A stretch of 64,000 nucleotides of DNA. It comes from Bacillota bacterium. GTDB taxonomy: Bacteria; Bacillota; Clostridia; Lachnospirales; Lachnospiraceae. Made by a program: the position numbers and the translations under genes. The stretch is taken from assembly GCA_023457255.1 (NCBI GenBank), contig JAEWMB010000026.1, positions 268,602 to 332,601 on the forward strand, read 5' to 3'. Positions 1-8,313 of the stretch are shown here, in pieces. The notes beneath the pieces are model-generated. The model was not told the DNA's origin and ran no database searches. It saw only the letters and a list, made by a program, of their open reading frames with translations. Every line of letters starts with the position of its first letter. Within the stretch, counting starts at the first letter, position 1.

Positions 1-741
1 ATTACAATTAGTCTTGATGGAGAGCAGGTTCATGATGAACTTAGAAAATTTAAAAGTGGCAAAGGTACTTTTCATATTATCAAAAATAATATTTTAGAGT
101 TGAGGGCAATATCAAAGCAACCCTCTTGTATAGAGGTAACCTATACCAAATACCACCAAGATAAGGGCATCAGCATAAAAGATATCAGCAAAGAAATTAG
201 AGAACAGTTTCCTGGAGTATGGGTACATATAGTAGAAGTTGCGAGTACGGATAAAAAATATAAAAATACCGGGGTAAAAAATATATTGGATTCGGTAACG
301 GAAGAGTTAGATACGATTCTTAGGTTAGAAGAAGTTACTCTTACCGTAGTAGATCGCTTTATGTCACCTCTAAAACGGAAAAAGGCATGCAATCATTTTT
401 GCAATGCCGGATTTGATTCTATTAGTGTAACTGCTAGGGGAGATATCTATCCATGCTCTGCTATGATTGGTAAGAAGGAGCATTATGCAGGAAATATTTA
501 CGATGAAGAAAACGTTTTGTTTGCTTCCATAGAAGCAATGCGTTTGAACTATCTTAATCAAGACAGAAAACTAGATGGAAAATGCAAAGAGTGTTTTGCA
601 AACACAATCTGTACCGGATGTTTGTATGATAATTATATTAATACCGGAGAAATGCTTGTGGCCAGTGAAGAATTTTGTGCTAAAGTGCAGGCGTGTGCTG
701 ATAAAATACTAAAAGGTATTGCATTAATCCGCAATAAATAA
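1..741 (+). CDS. Radical SAM/SPASM peptide maturase, C-terminal part (partial)
   Basis: The frame is open from base 1, so the gene starts before the window and the N-terminal CxxxCxxC cluster is missing. The visible start has the SLDG strand motif common in radical SAM/SPASM enzymes. The C-terminal half carries the cysteine pattern of a SPASM domain: CNHFC, then a DIYPC-like motif, then CKEC and CTGC, with a last Cys near the end. Such enzymes install thioether or other crosslinks on ribosomal peptides using auxiliary [4Fe-4S] clusters. It lies 100 bases before a double-glycine precursor gene, which fits a RiPP maturase. Substrate and crosslink type cannot be told from this part. Confidence 0.8.
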   Translation: MTISLDGEQVHDELRKFKSGKGTFHIIKNNILELRAISKQPSCIEVTYTKYHQDKGISIKDISKEIREQFPGVWVHIVEVASTDKKYKNTGVKNILDSVTEELDTILRLEEVTLTVVDRFMSPLKRKKACNHFCNAGFDSISVTARGDIYPCSAMIGKKEHYAGNIYDEENVLFASIEAMRLNYLNQDRKLDGKCKECFANTICTGCLYDNYINTGEMLVASEEFCAKVQACADKILKGIALIRNK

Positions 742-844
742 TTCCAAATATGTATGGAATTTACCCAAATCAGAAAAGGTATTGTTTCTTATTAGCGTAC
801 GATGTATAACATAGATATAGTAAAAAAATGGGGGTTGATATAAT

Positions 845-994
845 ATGAAAAAAGTAGAGACGGGGAAAGCAGACAAGGAGAAAAAATTAGAAGATGTACC
901 TGCTATAAAAGAGAGAGAGATTGATAATTTATCAGCGGAGGACTTAAATGAGGTACAAGGCGGTGCAGCTCCAATCCTGGGTCCTATAAAATAG
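845..994 (+). CDS. RiPP precursor peptide, 49 aa, double-glycine leader
   Basis: A short ORF with a G-rich SD (GGGGG, about 9 bases upstream) encodes a charged leader that ends in LSAEDLNEVQGG, a typical double-glycine cleavage motif with conserved Leu and Val positions. The predicted core is only nine residues, AAPILGPIK, with no Cys, Ser or Thr. It lies between two radical SAM genes, so it is probably their substrate. Because the core lacks Cys, the modification would have to act on aliphatic carbons (for example epimerisation, or a C-C link) rather than form a thioether. That is inference. Confidence 0.75.
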   Translation: MKKVETGKADKEKKLEDVPAIKEREIDNLSAEDLNEVQGGAAPILGPIK

Positions 995-1089
995 TATGAG
1001 CTCGTAGAGGGCATTGGGTTGGAAAATAAAAATTAATTTTTCGACCTCCTGATTTATACGCGTGCTAAGACATGCAGATGGGAGCTGGA

Positions 1090-2085
1090 ATGTATAATCA
1101 TTTTACAATAATTTTGCATAGAAAATGTACCGCAAGCTGTGATTCTTGTTGTGTTCAATCAAAACCTGGCTGTCAGGAGAGTCTGGATATTGATAAGGTT
1201 AAGAAATACATAAGCTCCTCCATTTATTGTGAGAGTATTAAATCAATTGGTATTTCCGGAGGAGAGCCATTTCTGGAGTATGATAAAGTAAAAGAGATCA
1301 TTACCTTAATAAAAAATACTGGAAAAAAGGTTTCTTTAATGACGAATGCTTTTTGGGCTAACAGCTATGTAGAAGCATACGAAAAGCTGTCTGAGTTAAA
1401 AAAATGTGGGCTAAGTACAATCGGACTAAGTTATGATTCTTTCCATTCTCCTTATATTAAATCAGAAAATGTCAGCAATGTATTGTATGCAGCAAATGAT
1501 ATGGAATTGCATGCCGGGCTTAATATTGTAATCAGTAAAAGCCATATGGCAGGAGAAGCAATTGATTCTTTGGGAGCTGCGGCGAAAGAAGCACAGGTGA
1601 TGATTTTCCCTTGTCAAAAGGTAGGAAATGCGGCTTCTAATTTCGAGGATTCCGAATATCTTCGTACAAGAAAATCGACTGGATGCTATTGTAAAAAAGC
1701 AGGAGGCTTTTCAGTATCCTATGACGGTACCATCTTACCATGCTGCTCTCCATCGGTCTTTAATACCGCATTATCAATCGGAAGTTATGAAGAGCTAGAT
1801 GTCGTTTCAACTTTAGACAAGTTAAAAAGAAATCCTTATCTTTATCTGCTAAGAATTTATGGCTTTGACTATTTTATTGAGATAGCGAAAAATAAACTAA
1901 ATATTAATGTCCCAGAGTATGTTGTTTCTGCTTGCGAACTGTGTGCACTATTTTTTAATGAAAAGAATATAAAGAAATTTGATAGCCACATTGACTTAGA
2001 ACTTATAAAGTTCCATGGAAAAAGGGGGAAAGATTTTCAGTCTTTCGCTCATCAAGTTTGTGCTGCGTCAAACATGAGCCATTAG
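1090..2085 (+). CDS. Radical SAM enzyme, probable RiPP maturase
   Basis: The N-terminus has the CxxxCxxC cluster (CTASCDSC, about residue 13 from this start) and GISGGEP, the SAM-binding glycine-rich strand. A SYDSFH motif follows, of a type seen in some peptide-modifying radical SAM proteins. Later cysteines (CYCKK, LPCCS, CELC) may hold an auxiliary cluster, but the spacing is not a canonical SPASM. I place the start at the ATG at 1090, six codons inside the longest frame, because GGGAGC lies just upstream of it. The gene sits between two double-glycine precursors, which supports a peptide substrate. Reaction unknown. Confidence 0.75.
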   Translation: MYNHFTIILHRKCTASCDSCCVQSKPGCQESLDIDKVKKYISSSIYCESIKSIGISGGEPFLEYDKVKEIITLIKNTGKKVSLMTNAFWANSYVEAYEKLSELKKCGLSTIGLSYDSFHSPYIKSENVSNVLYAANDMELHAGLNIVISKSHMAGEAIDSLGAAAKEAQVMIFPCQKVGNAASNFEDSEYLRTRKSTGCYCKKAGGFSVSYDGTILPCCSPSVFNTALSIGSYEELDVVSTLDKLKRNPYLYLLRIYGFDYFIEIAKNKLNINVPEYVVSACELCALFFNEKNIKKFDSHIDLELIKFHGKRGKDFQSFAHQVCAASNMSH

Positions 2086-2188
2086 CTGCTCCTAAGAGAT
2101 AGCTGGAGCAGGGGGGCTAAAAGAAAAGCCTAATTAGGTTTTAAATATTTATAATATTTAAAATAAATAAAAAAATGGAGGATATGTA

Positions 2189-2437
2189 ATGAATAAGGAG
2201 TTAGTTACCAAAATCATCGATTTACTAAACAAAGATGAAATCTCTGAGAAGGTAAAAGCATGTTCAACCAAAGAAGAAATTTATGAGACATTAAAGCCGG
2301 AATTAAGCCAATGTTCTGTTGATGATTTTTATGTAGCACTTGATGAGGTTAAAAATCAATGTGTTGAATTTAATGATTCTGAGCTTGAAGGTGTTGATGG
2401 TGGACTATTTGATTTTCATTATCATGCGAAGTCATAA
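2189..2437 (+). CDS. Second RiPP precursor, 82 aa, double-glycine leader
   Basis: A strong SD (GGAGG, 8 bases upstream) precedes a small helical, acidic protein. Its first 60 residues resemble a Nif11-type leader. They end in NDSELEGVDGG, the same pattern as the leader end at 845-994, and leave a ten-residue core, LFDFHYHAKS, rich in aromatics and His. Cysteines occur only in the leader. It follows a radical SAM gene and is closed by a terminator. It is probably a peptide natural product precursor; the assignment rests on size, motif and context. Confidence 0.65.
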   Translation: MNKELVTKIIDLLNKDEISEKVKACSTKEEIYETLKPELSQCSVDDFYVALDEVKNQCVEFNDSELEGVDGGLFDFHYHAKS

Positions 2438-2462
2438 TTTGAGCCAAAAATAATAAGTATAG

Positions 2463-2512
2463 AAAAGACCTTTAGTGAAAATGAGTATGTATCATACCAA
2501 TAAAGGTCTTTT
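2463..2512 (+). terminator. Intrinsic terminator after the precursor operon
   Basis: The arms AAAAGACCTTTA and TAAAGGTCTTTT pair over 12 bases, around a loop that contains a smaller hairpin, and a short T-rich tail follows. It separates the RiPP genes from the downstream phosphatase gene. The symmetric A/T flanks could make it work on both strands. Confidence 0.75.
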
Positions 2513-2556
2513 CTTATTCCATGATTATTAGATTTGTTGAGTAGAGGAGAAGAGGA

Positions 2557-4098
2557 ATGTTTTTTGAGCTGTTTATGGATGGCATACGGAAATATTATTT
2601 GGATGATTTATATCTGGTAATTTTATTTCTTGGAATGATGTGCCTATTTCACTGTACCTTAGTCAGGAAGTATAGCTATAAAAAAACATTACTAGGGTAT
2701 TTGGGATTAACTTTATGTTTATATATAAGCTTTCGTATACTTTTTGCCGCTCAGTATACAGTATTTTACACGTATCAAGCTTTTTTTCAAAAACATCAAT
2801 TATTATATGATATTTTTTATAATTTTGGAATTTGGATGTTTTTTGTTCAAGTTGTATATTTAGTTATCGGTGCAAAATTGTTATATGAGGTAACTATATG
2901 GAATGCTATGTTTTCCGGAGTATTTTATTACCTGTATGTAAGTTTGTTTGCGGATTATGCTATGCCGTTAATCTTAGTAGCAGTATGTCCAAGAGTAGGG
3001 AGTAGTGGATATTACTACTTATTCGAAATTGGCGGAGGAATTCTGTATCCTATTGTTGGTATTATACTTGCTTTTGTTTTATTTATTATCTATAAAAAAT
3101 ATATTTGCAGATATATTATCACCATTTTTTCTCTTCCGCCGAATCAGATGAAACATATGAGCGCAATACCTATTACTTCCTGTATTACTTATAATATATT
3201 TTATTTATTAATGAGTTATGTGAAAGTCTATCCCAATACACCCGATGGGATTTTGTATTTTATCGTTATCTTCGGTACTAATATTATAGTATATACGATT
3301 ATGTATATCGCCATGTTTTTTGGCATTTTTTCAACGATTCAAACGACAAAAGTAAAAGCAGAGCTGGAAATTGCAGCGCAGATACAAAAGGAGAATCTTC
3401 CCGATGAGGATATGACTTTTGAATGTAATAAAAAGGTTGAAATCTATGGCTATATGAAGACCGCATTTGAAGTTGGCGGCGATTTCTATGACTATTTTAT
3501 GATTGATGAAAACCATGTAGCTCTTCTGATTGCCGATGTTTGTGGAAAAGGTATTTCCTCTTCCCTGTTTATGATGAAAGCAAAAACTCTGATAAAGAAT
3601 TGCTCCTATTATAGTAAGGACCCTGGTGAAATTCTTATGGCAGTGAATCATCAGTTGGAAAATGATAAGTACAAGATGTTTTTAACTGTGTTTTTAGGTG
3701 TACTGGATCTGACAGATGGAATGCTTAGTTTTACAAGTGCAGGCCATAACTATCCACTTTATAAGCAAGCTGGAGGTTCTTACGAACTTTTTGTTATAAA
3801 AAATGACTTTATTCTAGCTGGCGAAAGAAAAATAAAATATCATACGAACCGTAAAAAATTAGAAAAAGGAGATGAATTGTTTCTTTACACGGATGGAATC
3901 ACAGAGGCAAAAGACTCAAAGGGAGTTTTATTTGGTGAGAAAAAATTAAAAGATATTTTGAATAGGGAAGGTATACAAGAGTTTCCTATGAGTAAAAAAA
4001 TAGATGTTATTCAAAAAGAAATTAATGAATATACAAGAAATCAGCAATATGATGATATAACAATGTTAATGCTTAAGGTAAAAGAATCCTTAGCATAG
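2557..4098 (+). CDS. Membrane SpoIIE/RsbU-type PP2C serine phosphatase
   Basis: The first 270 residues are a string of hydrophobic helices (about seven membrane segments). They are followed by a coiled linker with the AEIQ-like motif typical before RsbU/SpoIIE catalytic domains, here ELEIAAQIQKENLP. The catalytic domain has the PP2C metal-binding motifs GGDFYD and ADVCGKG and ends with YTDGITEA and DDITMLMLK. Such proteins dephosphorylate anti-sigma-factor antagonists, usually in response to a signal sensed by the N-terminal part. SD GAGAAGAGGA lies just upstream. No antagonist or anti-sigma factor is nearby, so its target is unknown. Confidence 0.85.
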   Translation: MFFELFMDGIRKYYLDDLYLVILFLGMMCLFHCTLVRKYSYKKTLLGYLGLTLCLYISFRILFAAQYTVFYTYQAFFQKHQLLYDIFYNFGIWMFFVQVVYLVIGAKLLYEVTIWNAMFSGVFYYLYVSLFADYAMPLILVAVCPRVGSSGYYYLFEIGGGILYPIVGIILAFVLFIIYKKYICRYIITIFSLPPNQMKHMSAIPITSCITYNIFYLLMSYVKVYPNTPDGILYFIVIFGTNIIVYTIMYIAMFFGIFSTIQTTKVKAELEIAAQIQKENLPDEDMTFECNKKVEIYGYMKTAFEVGGDFYDYFMIDENHVALLIADVCGKGISSSLFMMKAKTLIKNCSYYSKDPGEILMAVNHQLENDKYKMFLTVFLGVLDLTDGMLSFTSAGHNYPLYKQAGGSYELFVIKNDFILAGERKIKYHTNRKKLEKGDELFLYTDGITEAKDSKGVLFGEKKLKDILNREGIQEFPMSKKIDVIQKEINEYTRNQQYDDITMLMLKVKESLA

Positions 4099-4138
4099 CG
4101 AGAAGAACAAGACAAAAGCAATAGAAATGAGGTAAAAA

Positions 4139-5947
4139 ATGAAAATAGTTTTTGTTAATTTATCGGATTATAATAATGTATATGATGGAGGAGTGCCTCT
4201 GGGGATTCTGTCTCTTGCAACAATAATATCGAAAGATACGAATCATAGTGTCGGCATCATTGATTTCAGCCGTTTATATTATGACAAAGAGATCGAGATA
4301 AAAAGCAATTTTTTATCTAATATTAACGAGGATTGTGATTATATTTTAAACCAGGCACCGGACATTATTAGTATGTATACGATGTGTAATAATTTTCATA
4401 TTGCCTTGTTAGCGGCAAAAGAGATAAAGAGACGAAATAAAAAGATAACGATTTTATTAGGTGGACCACATGCTACGGCTGTTGCAAAGAGTACTCTGAA
4501 AAAGTTTTGGTACATCGATGCAATTGGGCTTGGAGAGGGAGAAAAAACTATTCTCAGTATTATAGATGGATGTATGCAGAATAATTTTCATAATTCGAGA
4601 GGAATCGCATATAGGAATGAGAATACAATTATTGTAAAAGAAGAAATTGAGTTATTAGAAAATCTTGATGAAATACCAATGTTAGATTTCAGTCTTTATC
4701 CCCATCAGGTAAAAGGCAACCTAAATATTGATATTGGCAGAGGCTGTCCTTTCAGTTGCACTTTCTGCTCAACAAAAACGTTTTGGAAGCGCAGATTCAG
4801 AATGAAATCAAGTCAAAGAATATTAAAGGAAGTTTTGCACGCTAAAAATCAATTTGGAATTAAATCATTTGGATTCGAACATGATCTATTCATGACAAAC
4901 CATCAATTAGTAAATGATATATGCGATAATATTATTCAGCAGAATCTTGATATTAAATGGGGATGCAGTTCTCGATTAGATACTATTAATGAGAAATTAC
5001 TTGAAAAAATGAAAGAAGCAGGTTGCCGGGAATTATATTTTGGTGTAGAATCCGGATCTGAGAATTTACAGAAGTTGATAAATAAAAATCTTAAGCTTTC
5101 ACAGCTAACTAATGTGGTTAGTTTGTTATATAAATATAATATGAAAGCAACTTTTTCTTTTATCTATGGATTTCCACAGGAGACAGAAACAGACTTAGAA
5201 TTAACTTTGAGTACAATTTATTCCATTTATAATCAAGGCTACAAATTATTTAAAAAAAATTTAGTTACTATTCAATTTCATAAATTATCCTATTTTCCCG
5301 GTACAGAACTGACCAATGTTTACTTTCATCAGTTACAAAAACAAAGTTATTATGGACTAGAAGTTGCGATAGGAAAGAAAGAATTAGCATGTCGAGAGTT
5401 AGTTCAGCTAATTGAGGATAAAGAAGTATTCCCGCAGTTTTTTTATGTCTCAAATGAACTGATAGAAAAAACTAAAATCTTAGATATATTTATGAACATG
5501 CTAGTGAATCCTATATTATACGTATTTGATTGTACATACCGCCTCTTACTAAATGAAATGCAAGGAAAGCATTTATCTATCTATTACGAATGCTATCATA
5601 TGTTTACGGATAGCATCTTTTATGAAATCAAAGATTTATACAAAGCAGATAAGAAGAAATATAAGGAAAAGGTTTTAGCCACATTTGAAACTTTTATTGA
5701 TCAATATAATTTTAGATATATAGAAAAATCATTAATAAATACCGTCTTTTTATTTGAAAAGGAGATTATGCTTTCAAAAATGATGAAAGATGGTGAAAAT
5801 AAAAACCTGACCTATCAATATGACATTATAGAAATTCGAAATAAACAATTAATTCATTCACCTAAAAAAAGTACTACTATTATTATGAAAAAAAGAAAAG
5901 GTTTATTGCAGGTTGTAAAACAGGAAATTCCGTTCCTGCAAACTTAG
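4139..5947 (+). CDS. B12-binding-domain radical SAM protein
   Basis: Residues 1-150 form a Rossmann-like cobalamin-binding region (VPLGILSLATII, then LLGGPHAT and GLGEGE). The radical SAM core begins near residue 195 with GRGCPFSCTFCS, the CxxxCxxC cluster, and FGVESGS further on. The last 250 residues are helical and unlike common families. Class B enzymes of this build methylate unactivated carbons or rearrange rings. It follows the RiPP genes after a phosphatase, so it could modify those peptides, but the terminator at 2463 argues it is not in the same transcript. The specific substrate is unknown. Confidence 0.8.
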   Translation: MKIVFVNLSDYNNVYDGGVPLGILSLATIISKDTNHSVGIIDFSRLYYDKEIEIKSNFLSNINEDCDYILNQAPDIISMYTMCNNFHIALLAAKEIKRRNKKITILLGGPHATAVAKSTLKKFWYIDAIGLGEGEKTILSIIDGCMQNNFHNSRGIAYRNENTIIVKEEIELLENLDEIPMLDFSLYPHQVKGNLNIDIGRGCPFSCTFCSTKTFWKRRFRMKSSQRILKEVLHAKNQFGIKSFGFEHDLFMTNHQLVNDICDNIIQQNLDIKWGCSSRLDTINEKLLEKMKEAGCRELYFGVESGSENLQKLINKNLKLSQLTNVVSLLYKYNMKATFSFIYGFPQETETDLELTLSTIYSIYNQGYKLFKKNLVTIQFHKLSYFPGTELTNVYFHQLQKQSYYGLEVAIGKKELACRELVQLIEDKEVFPQFFYVSNELIEKTKILDIFMNMLVNPILYVFDCTYRLLLNEMQGKHLSIYYECYHMFTDSIFYEIKDLYKADKKKYKEKVLATFETFIDQYNFRYIEKSLINTVFLFEKEIMLSKMMKDGENKNLTYQYDIIEIRNKQLIHSPKKSTTIIMKKRKGLLQVVKQEIPFLQT

Positions 5948-6028
5948 AGAACGATAGCTATTTATAATCAAAATTACATGGGAGTCAAATAAACAATTAA
6001 ACAATCATTAATAAATTGTCAAAATTTG

Positions 6029-6057
6029 TTGACAATGGAAGAAAATGGTATTATAAT
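6029..6057 (+). promoter_or_regulatory. Consensus sigma-A promoter without an obvious gene
   Basis: TTGACA (6029-6034) and TATAAT (6052-6057) match the vegetative consensus exactly, with a 17-base spacer. The next protein gene starts more than 600 bases downstream, and an intrinsic terminator ends at 6205. The promoter therefore seems to drive a short transcript of about 140 bases. Confidence 0.7.
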
Positions 6058-6063
6058 AAAAAA

Positions 6064-6205
6064 AGAGGGTATATAAACTTATTGAAGCATACGGGGAGAA
6101 CTAAATATTTAAATTATGGAGATGGTTTGAAATTATTAGAATTTGAAATTATTTACATGTTCCCTTGATGGAAGACGTAGGTTGTTTATGCCTATGTCTT
6201 TTTTA
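6064..6205 (+). ncRNA. Candidate short RNA between a consensus promoter and a terminator
   Basis: Start and end are inferred from the promoter at 6029-6057 and the terminator at 6173-6205. The interval has no match to any RNA family I recognise. One tiny frame from TTG at 6129 (MKLLEFEIIYMFP, 13 codons) follows GGAG, so it could instead encode a leader peptide. It lies between the RiPP locus and the NRPS cluster. Confidence 0.3.
6173..6205 (+). terminator. Intrinsic terminator
   Basis: AGACGTAGG (6173-6181) pairs with CCTATGTCT (6191-6199), with one G-T pair, followed by a run of six T. Confidence 0.75.
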
Positions 6206-6212
6206 ATTTAAT

Positions 6213-6247
6213 AAAATATGTCTCTGCTGGTAACAGAGACATATTTT
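6213..6247. repeat. Perfect 14-bp inverted repeat, likely bidirectional terminator
   Basis: AAAATATGTCTCTG and CAGAGACATATTTT are exact reverse complements around a seven-base loop. The A/T flanks on both sides give a U-tail in either direction. Confidence 0.6.
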
Positions 6248-6253
6248 GTGATA

Positions 6254-6340
6254 CTATTGCAAGCTAGGCTTGATATAATATCTACTCTACAAGTAAATTA
6301 TATCATAAACACACCTAGTTTGCAATAGGTGTGTTTTTTT
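6254..6340 (+). promoter_or_regulatory. Overlapping alternative hairpins with terminal T-run (possible attenuator)
   Basis: A long stem pairs 6254-6268 with 6314-6328 (one G-T pair) and is extended by TTGATATAAT-type pairing inside. A second, shorter stem pairs 6308-6316 with 6327-6335 and is followed by seven T. The two stems share bases 6314-6328, so they cannot form together. That is the layout of an antiterminator/terminator switch, but two overlapping terminators would look similar. From here to 6690 I see no further gene or element except the SD-like AAAGGAGG near 6658. Confidence 0.45.
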
Positions 6341-6715
6341 GCCTAAAATTAAGGGGAATATTGATTTTCAAATAAGTAACCCAAAAGAATAATTAAGTTT
6401 CATTTAGAGGGCTTACACCTGTGATTTTTGTAAATCAATATAATTTGGTAAATTTTTAGATTAGAATCATTCATTACCTTGGCTAAGAGACTGAGGAGTT
6501 GTTGTGTGAATTTCCTTAAAATTCAATAATATATTATTTCTTAACAAACAAAATAATTAAAGCTAATCAATCGTAATATTTGGTTTGCATTCTGAACAGT
6601 AAAGTTGTAGGGGTATAGGTATAAATCCATAGGATTAATTCAACAGAATGATTGTAAGAAAGGAGGATAATCCTAATATTATTAAAAAGCAATGATAATG
6701 GATTATCTGAGGACT

Positions 6716-7399
6716 ATGTCAGAAATTTATGTATTTAATATAAATAATTTGTACTGTAAAGAAAATTTTGATGTTTTGAAAAGTTCAGTTTCTCAAACTA
6801 GAAGGGAAAAGTCTGAAAGGTTTTATTTTTTAGAAGATGCTAAGAGATGTATATGTGCGGAAGCCATAATGAGGCATTATCTAATAACAAATTGTGGAGC
6901 ACATAATCAAAATATTAAGATAGGATATAATGAATATGGAAAGCCGCATCTAATAGAATTTTCAGATTTACACTTTAGTATATCGCATTCAAACAAGTGG
7001 GTTGTTTGTGGTTGGAGTAAAAATGTAATAGGTATAGATATTGAAGAAATTAAGAATATAGATATAAATATTGTAAAATCACAATTTTGCAAAAGCGAGT
7101 ATGAGTATATATTGACAGGAGATAGAAATGAAAGGATTAGAAGGTTTATACAATTATGGACATTAAAAGAAAGTTATATAAAATTTGAAGGAAAAGGACT
7201 TAATATTCCACTGAATTCTTTTTGCATACGAGCTGAAGATAATGTTTTTTCATTAGAGACTCAGATTAGTGAAAAAACATTATATTTAAAGCAAATAGAA
7301 TTCTCTAAAGATTATTTTCTTGCGGAATGTTGTTGTGATGATAGCTGTATAGAAATAAGAGAACTATCCTTAAATGAATTGCTTTCTGTATTCCTTTAA
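6716..7399 (+). CDS. Sfp-type 4'-phosphopantetheinyl transferase
   Basis: It transfers the phosphopantetheine arm from CoA to the serine of carrier domains. The signature motifs are present: GIDIEEI (metal-binding) and WTLKESYIKFEGKG, with FSISHS before them. At about 227 residues it is of normal length. I prefer the ATG at 6716, because MSEIYVFNI resembles the family N-terminus and GAGG lies just before it; an in-frame ATG at 6692 lengthens it by eight residues without a better SD. It is the first gene of the cluster and should activate the seven predicted carrier domains encoded downstream. Confidence 0.9.
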   Translation: MSEIYVFNINNLYCKENFDVLKSSVSQTRREKSERFYFLEDAKRCICAEAIMRHYLITNCGAHNQNIKIGYNEYGKPHLIEFSDLHFSISHSNKWVVCGWSKNVIGIDIEEIKNIDINIVKSQFCKSEYEYILTGDRNERIRRFIQLWTLKESYIKFEGKGLNIPLNSFCIRAEDNVFSLETQISEKTLYLKQIEFSKDYFLAECCCDDSCIEIRELSLNELLSVFL

Positions 7400-7492
7400 T
7401 GAGCATTACAAAATTGCCACTGTTAACATAATTAATTTTTTTGAAGTAAAAAATCATTACAATCTGTTTATAGGGAAGTAGGTGCTAATTCA

Positions 7493-8167
7493 ATGGAATT
7501 GTCATATGAAGTATTTATTATTAAAGATGAAAGTATAACAAAGAATAATGTTTATTTTATTGTTGATATAGAAACTAAGAATGCGGCAATTGTTGATCCG
7601 GCATGTAATATGGAGCAAGTTAATAATATAGTACGGAGTAAAGGGGTTATTCTAAAGACTATTCTGATAACTCATGTGCACACAGACCATATCCGAAGTG
7701 TTAATGATATCGTAAACCAATACAATAGTAATGTTTATATATCAAAAAGAGAAGCAGATGTCTATTCGTATTGTTGTAAAAATCTTATTACATTCGATGA
7801 TAATGATGAAATATTAATTGAAAAAACAAAAGTCACTTGTATGATTACGCCAGGTCATACTGCTGGAAGTTCATGCTTTTTGGTAACAAACGGTTTGTTT
7901 GCAGGTGACACTGTATTTATTGAAGGTTGTGGAAATTGTACAGAAAATGGAGGTTCAGCTTTAGATATGTATTGCAGTATTTTACGAATAAAAAAACAAG
8001 TTGGTGATTCCGTACTTGTTTATGCTGGACATACTTATCATTATCTTCCTGGTAAACCAATTTCATTTTTAAAAGAAAATAACATTTATTTTTTGATTGA
8101 AAATAAAGAGGAATTTATTGAATTTCGAATGAGAAAAGATCAAAAGCATCTGTTGGATTTTAAATAA
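7493..8167 (+). CDS. Metallo-beta-lactamase fold hydrolase (glyoxalase II-like)
   Basis: The THVHTDH motif (His61, His63, Asp65, His66) is the HxHxDH zinc/iron site. Later GHTAGS, GDTVF and GHTYH supply the remaining ligands. The length and motif spacing fit small single-domain thioester hydrolases. In a cluster without an integral thioesterase, an MBL hydrolase might cleave a CoA or carrier thioester, or proofread mis-loaded carriers. Nothing in the sequence fixes the substrate. Confidence 0.8.
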   Translation: MELSYEVFIIKDESITKNNVYFIVDIETKNAAIVDPACNMEQVNNIVRSKGVILKTILITHVHTDHIRSVNDIVNQYNSNVYISKREADVYSYCCKNLITFDDNDEILIEKTKVTCMITPGHTAGSSCFLVTNGLFAGDTVFIEGCGNCTENGGSALDMYCSILRIKKQVGDSVLVYAGHTYHYLPGKPISFLKENNIYFLIENKEEFIEFRMRKDQKHLLDFK

Positions 8168-8313
8168 AGTTAAAAATAAAAATCTTAAATTTTACGCAAC
8201 CCATTTACATACCTTTTTGGATTTATGGAATTGGGAGTGTTGACGATTTGAATTAATGACAATGAATGGAGTGAAGAAATTTTATTACTATATATTAAAA
8301 AGGTGGAAATTAC

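Noticed and set aside
6692..6715. Start of the first PPTase at the ATG at 6692
   Set aside because: The added eight residues are not family-like and the SD AAAGGAGG is 26 bases away.
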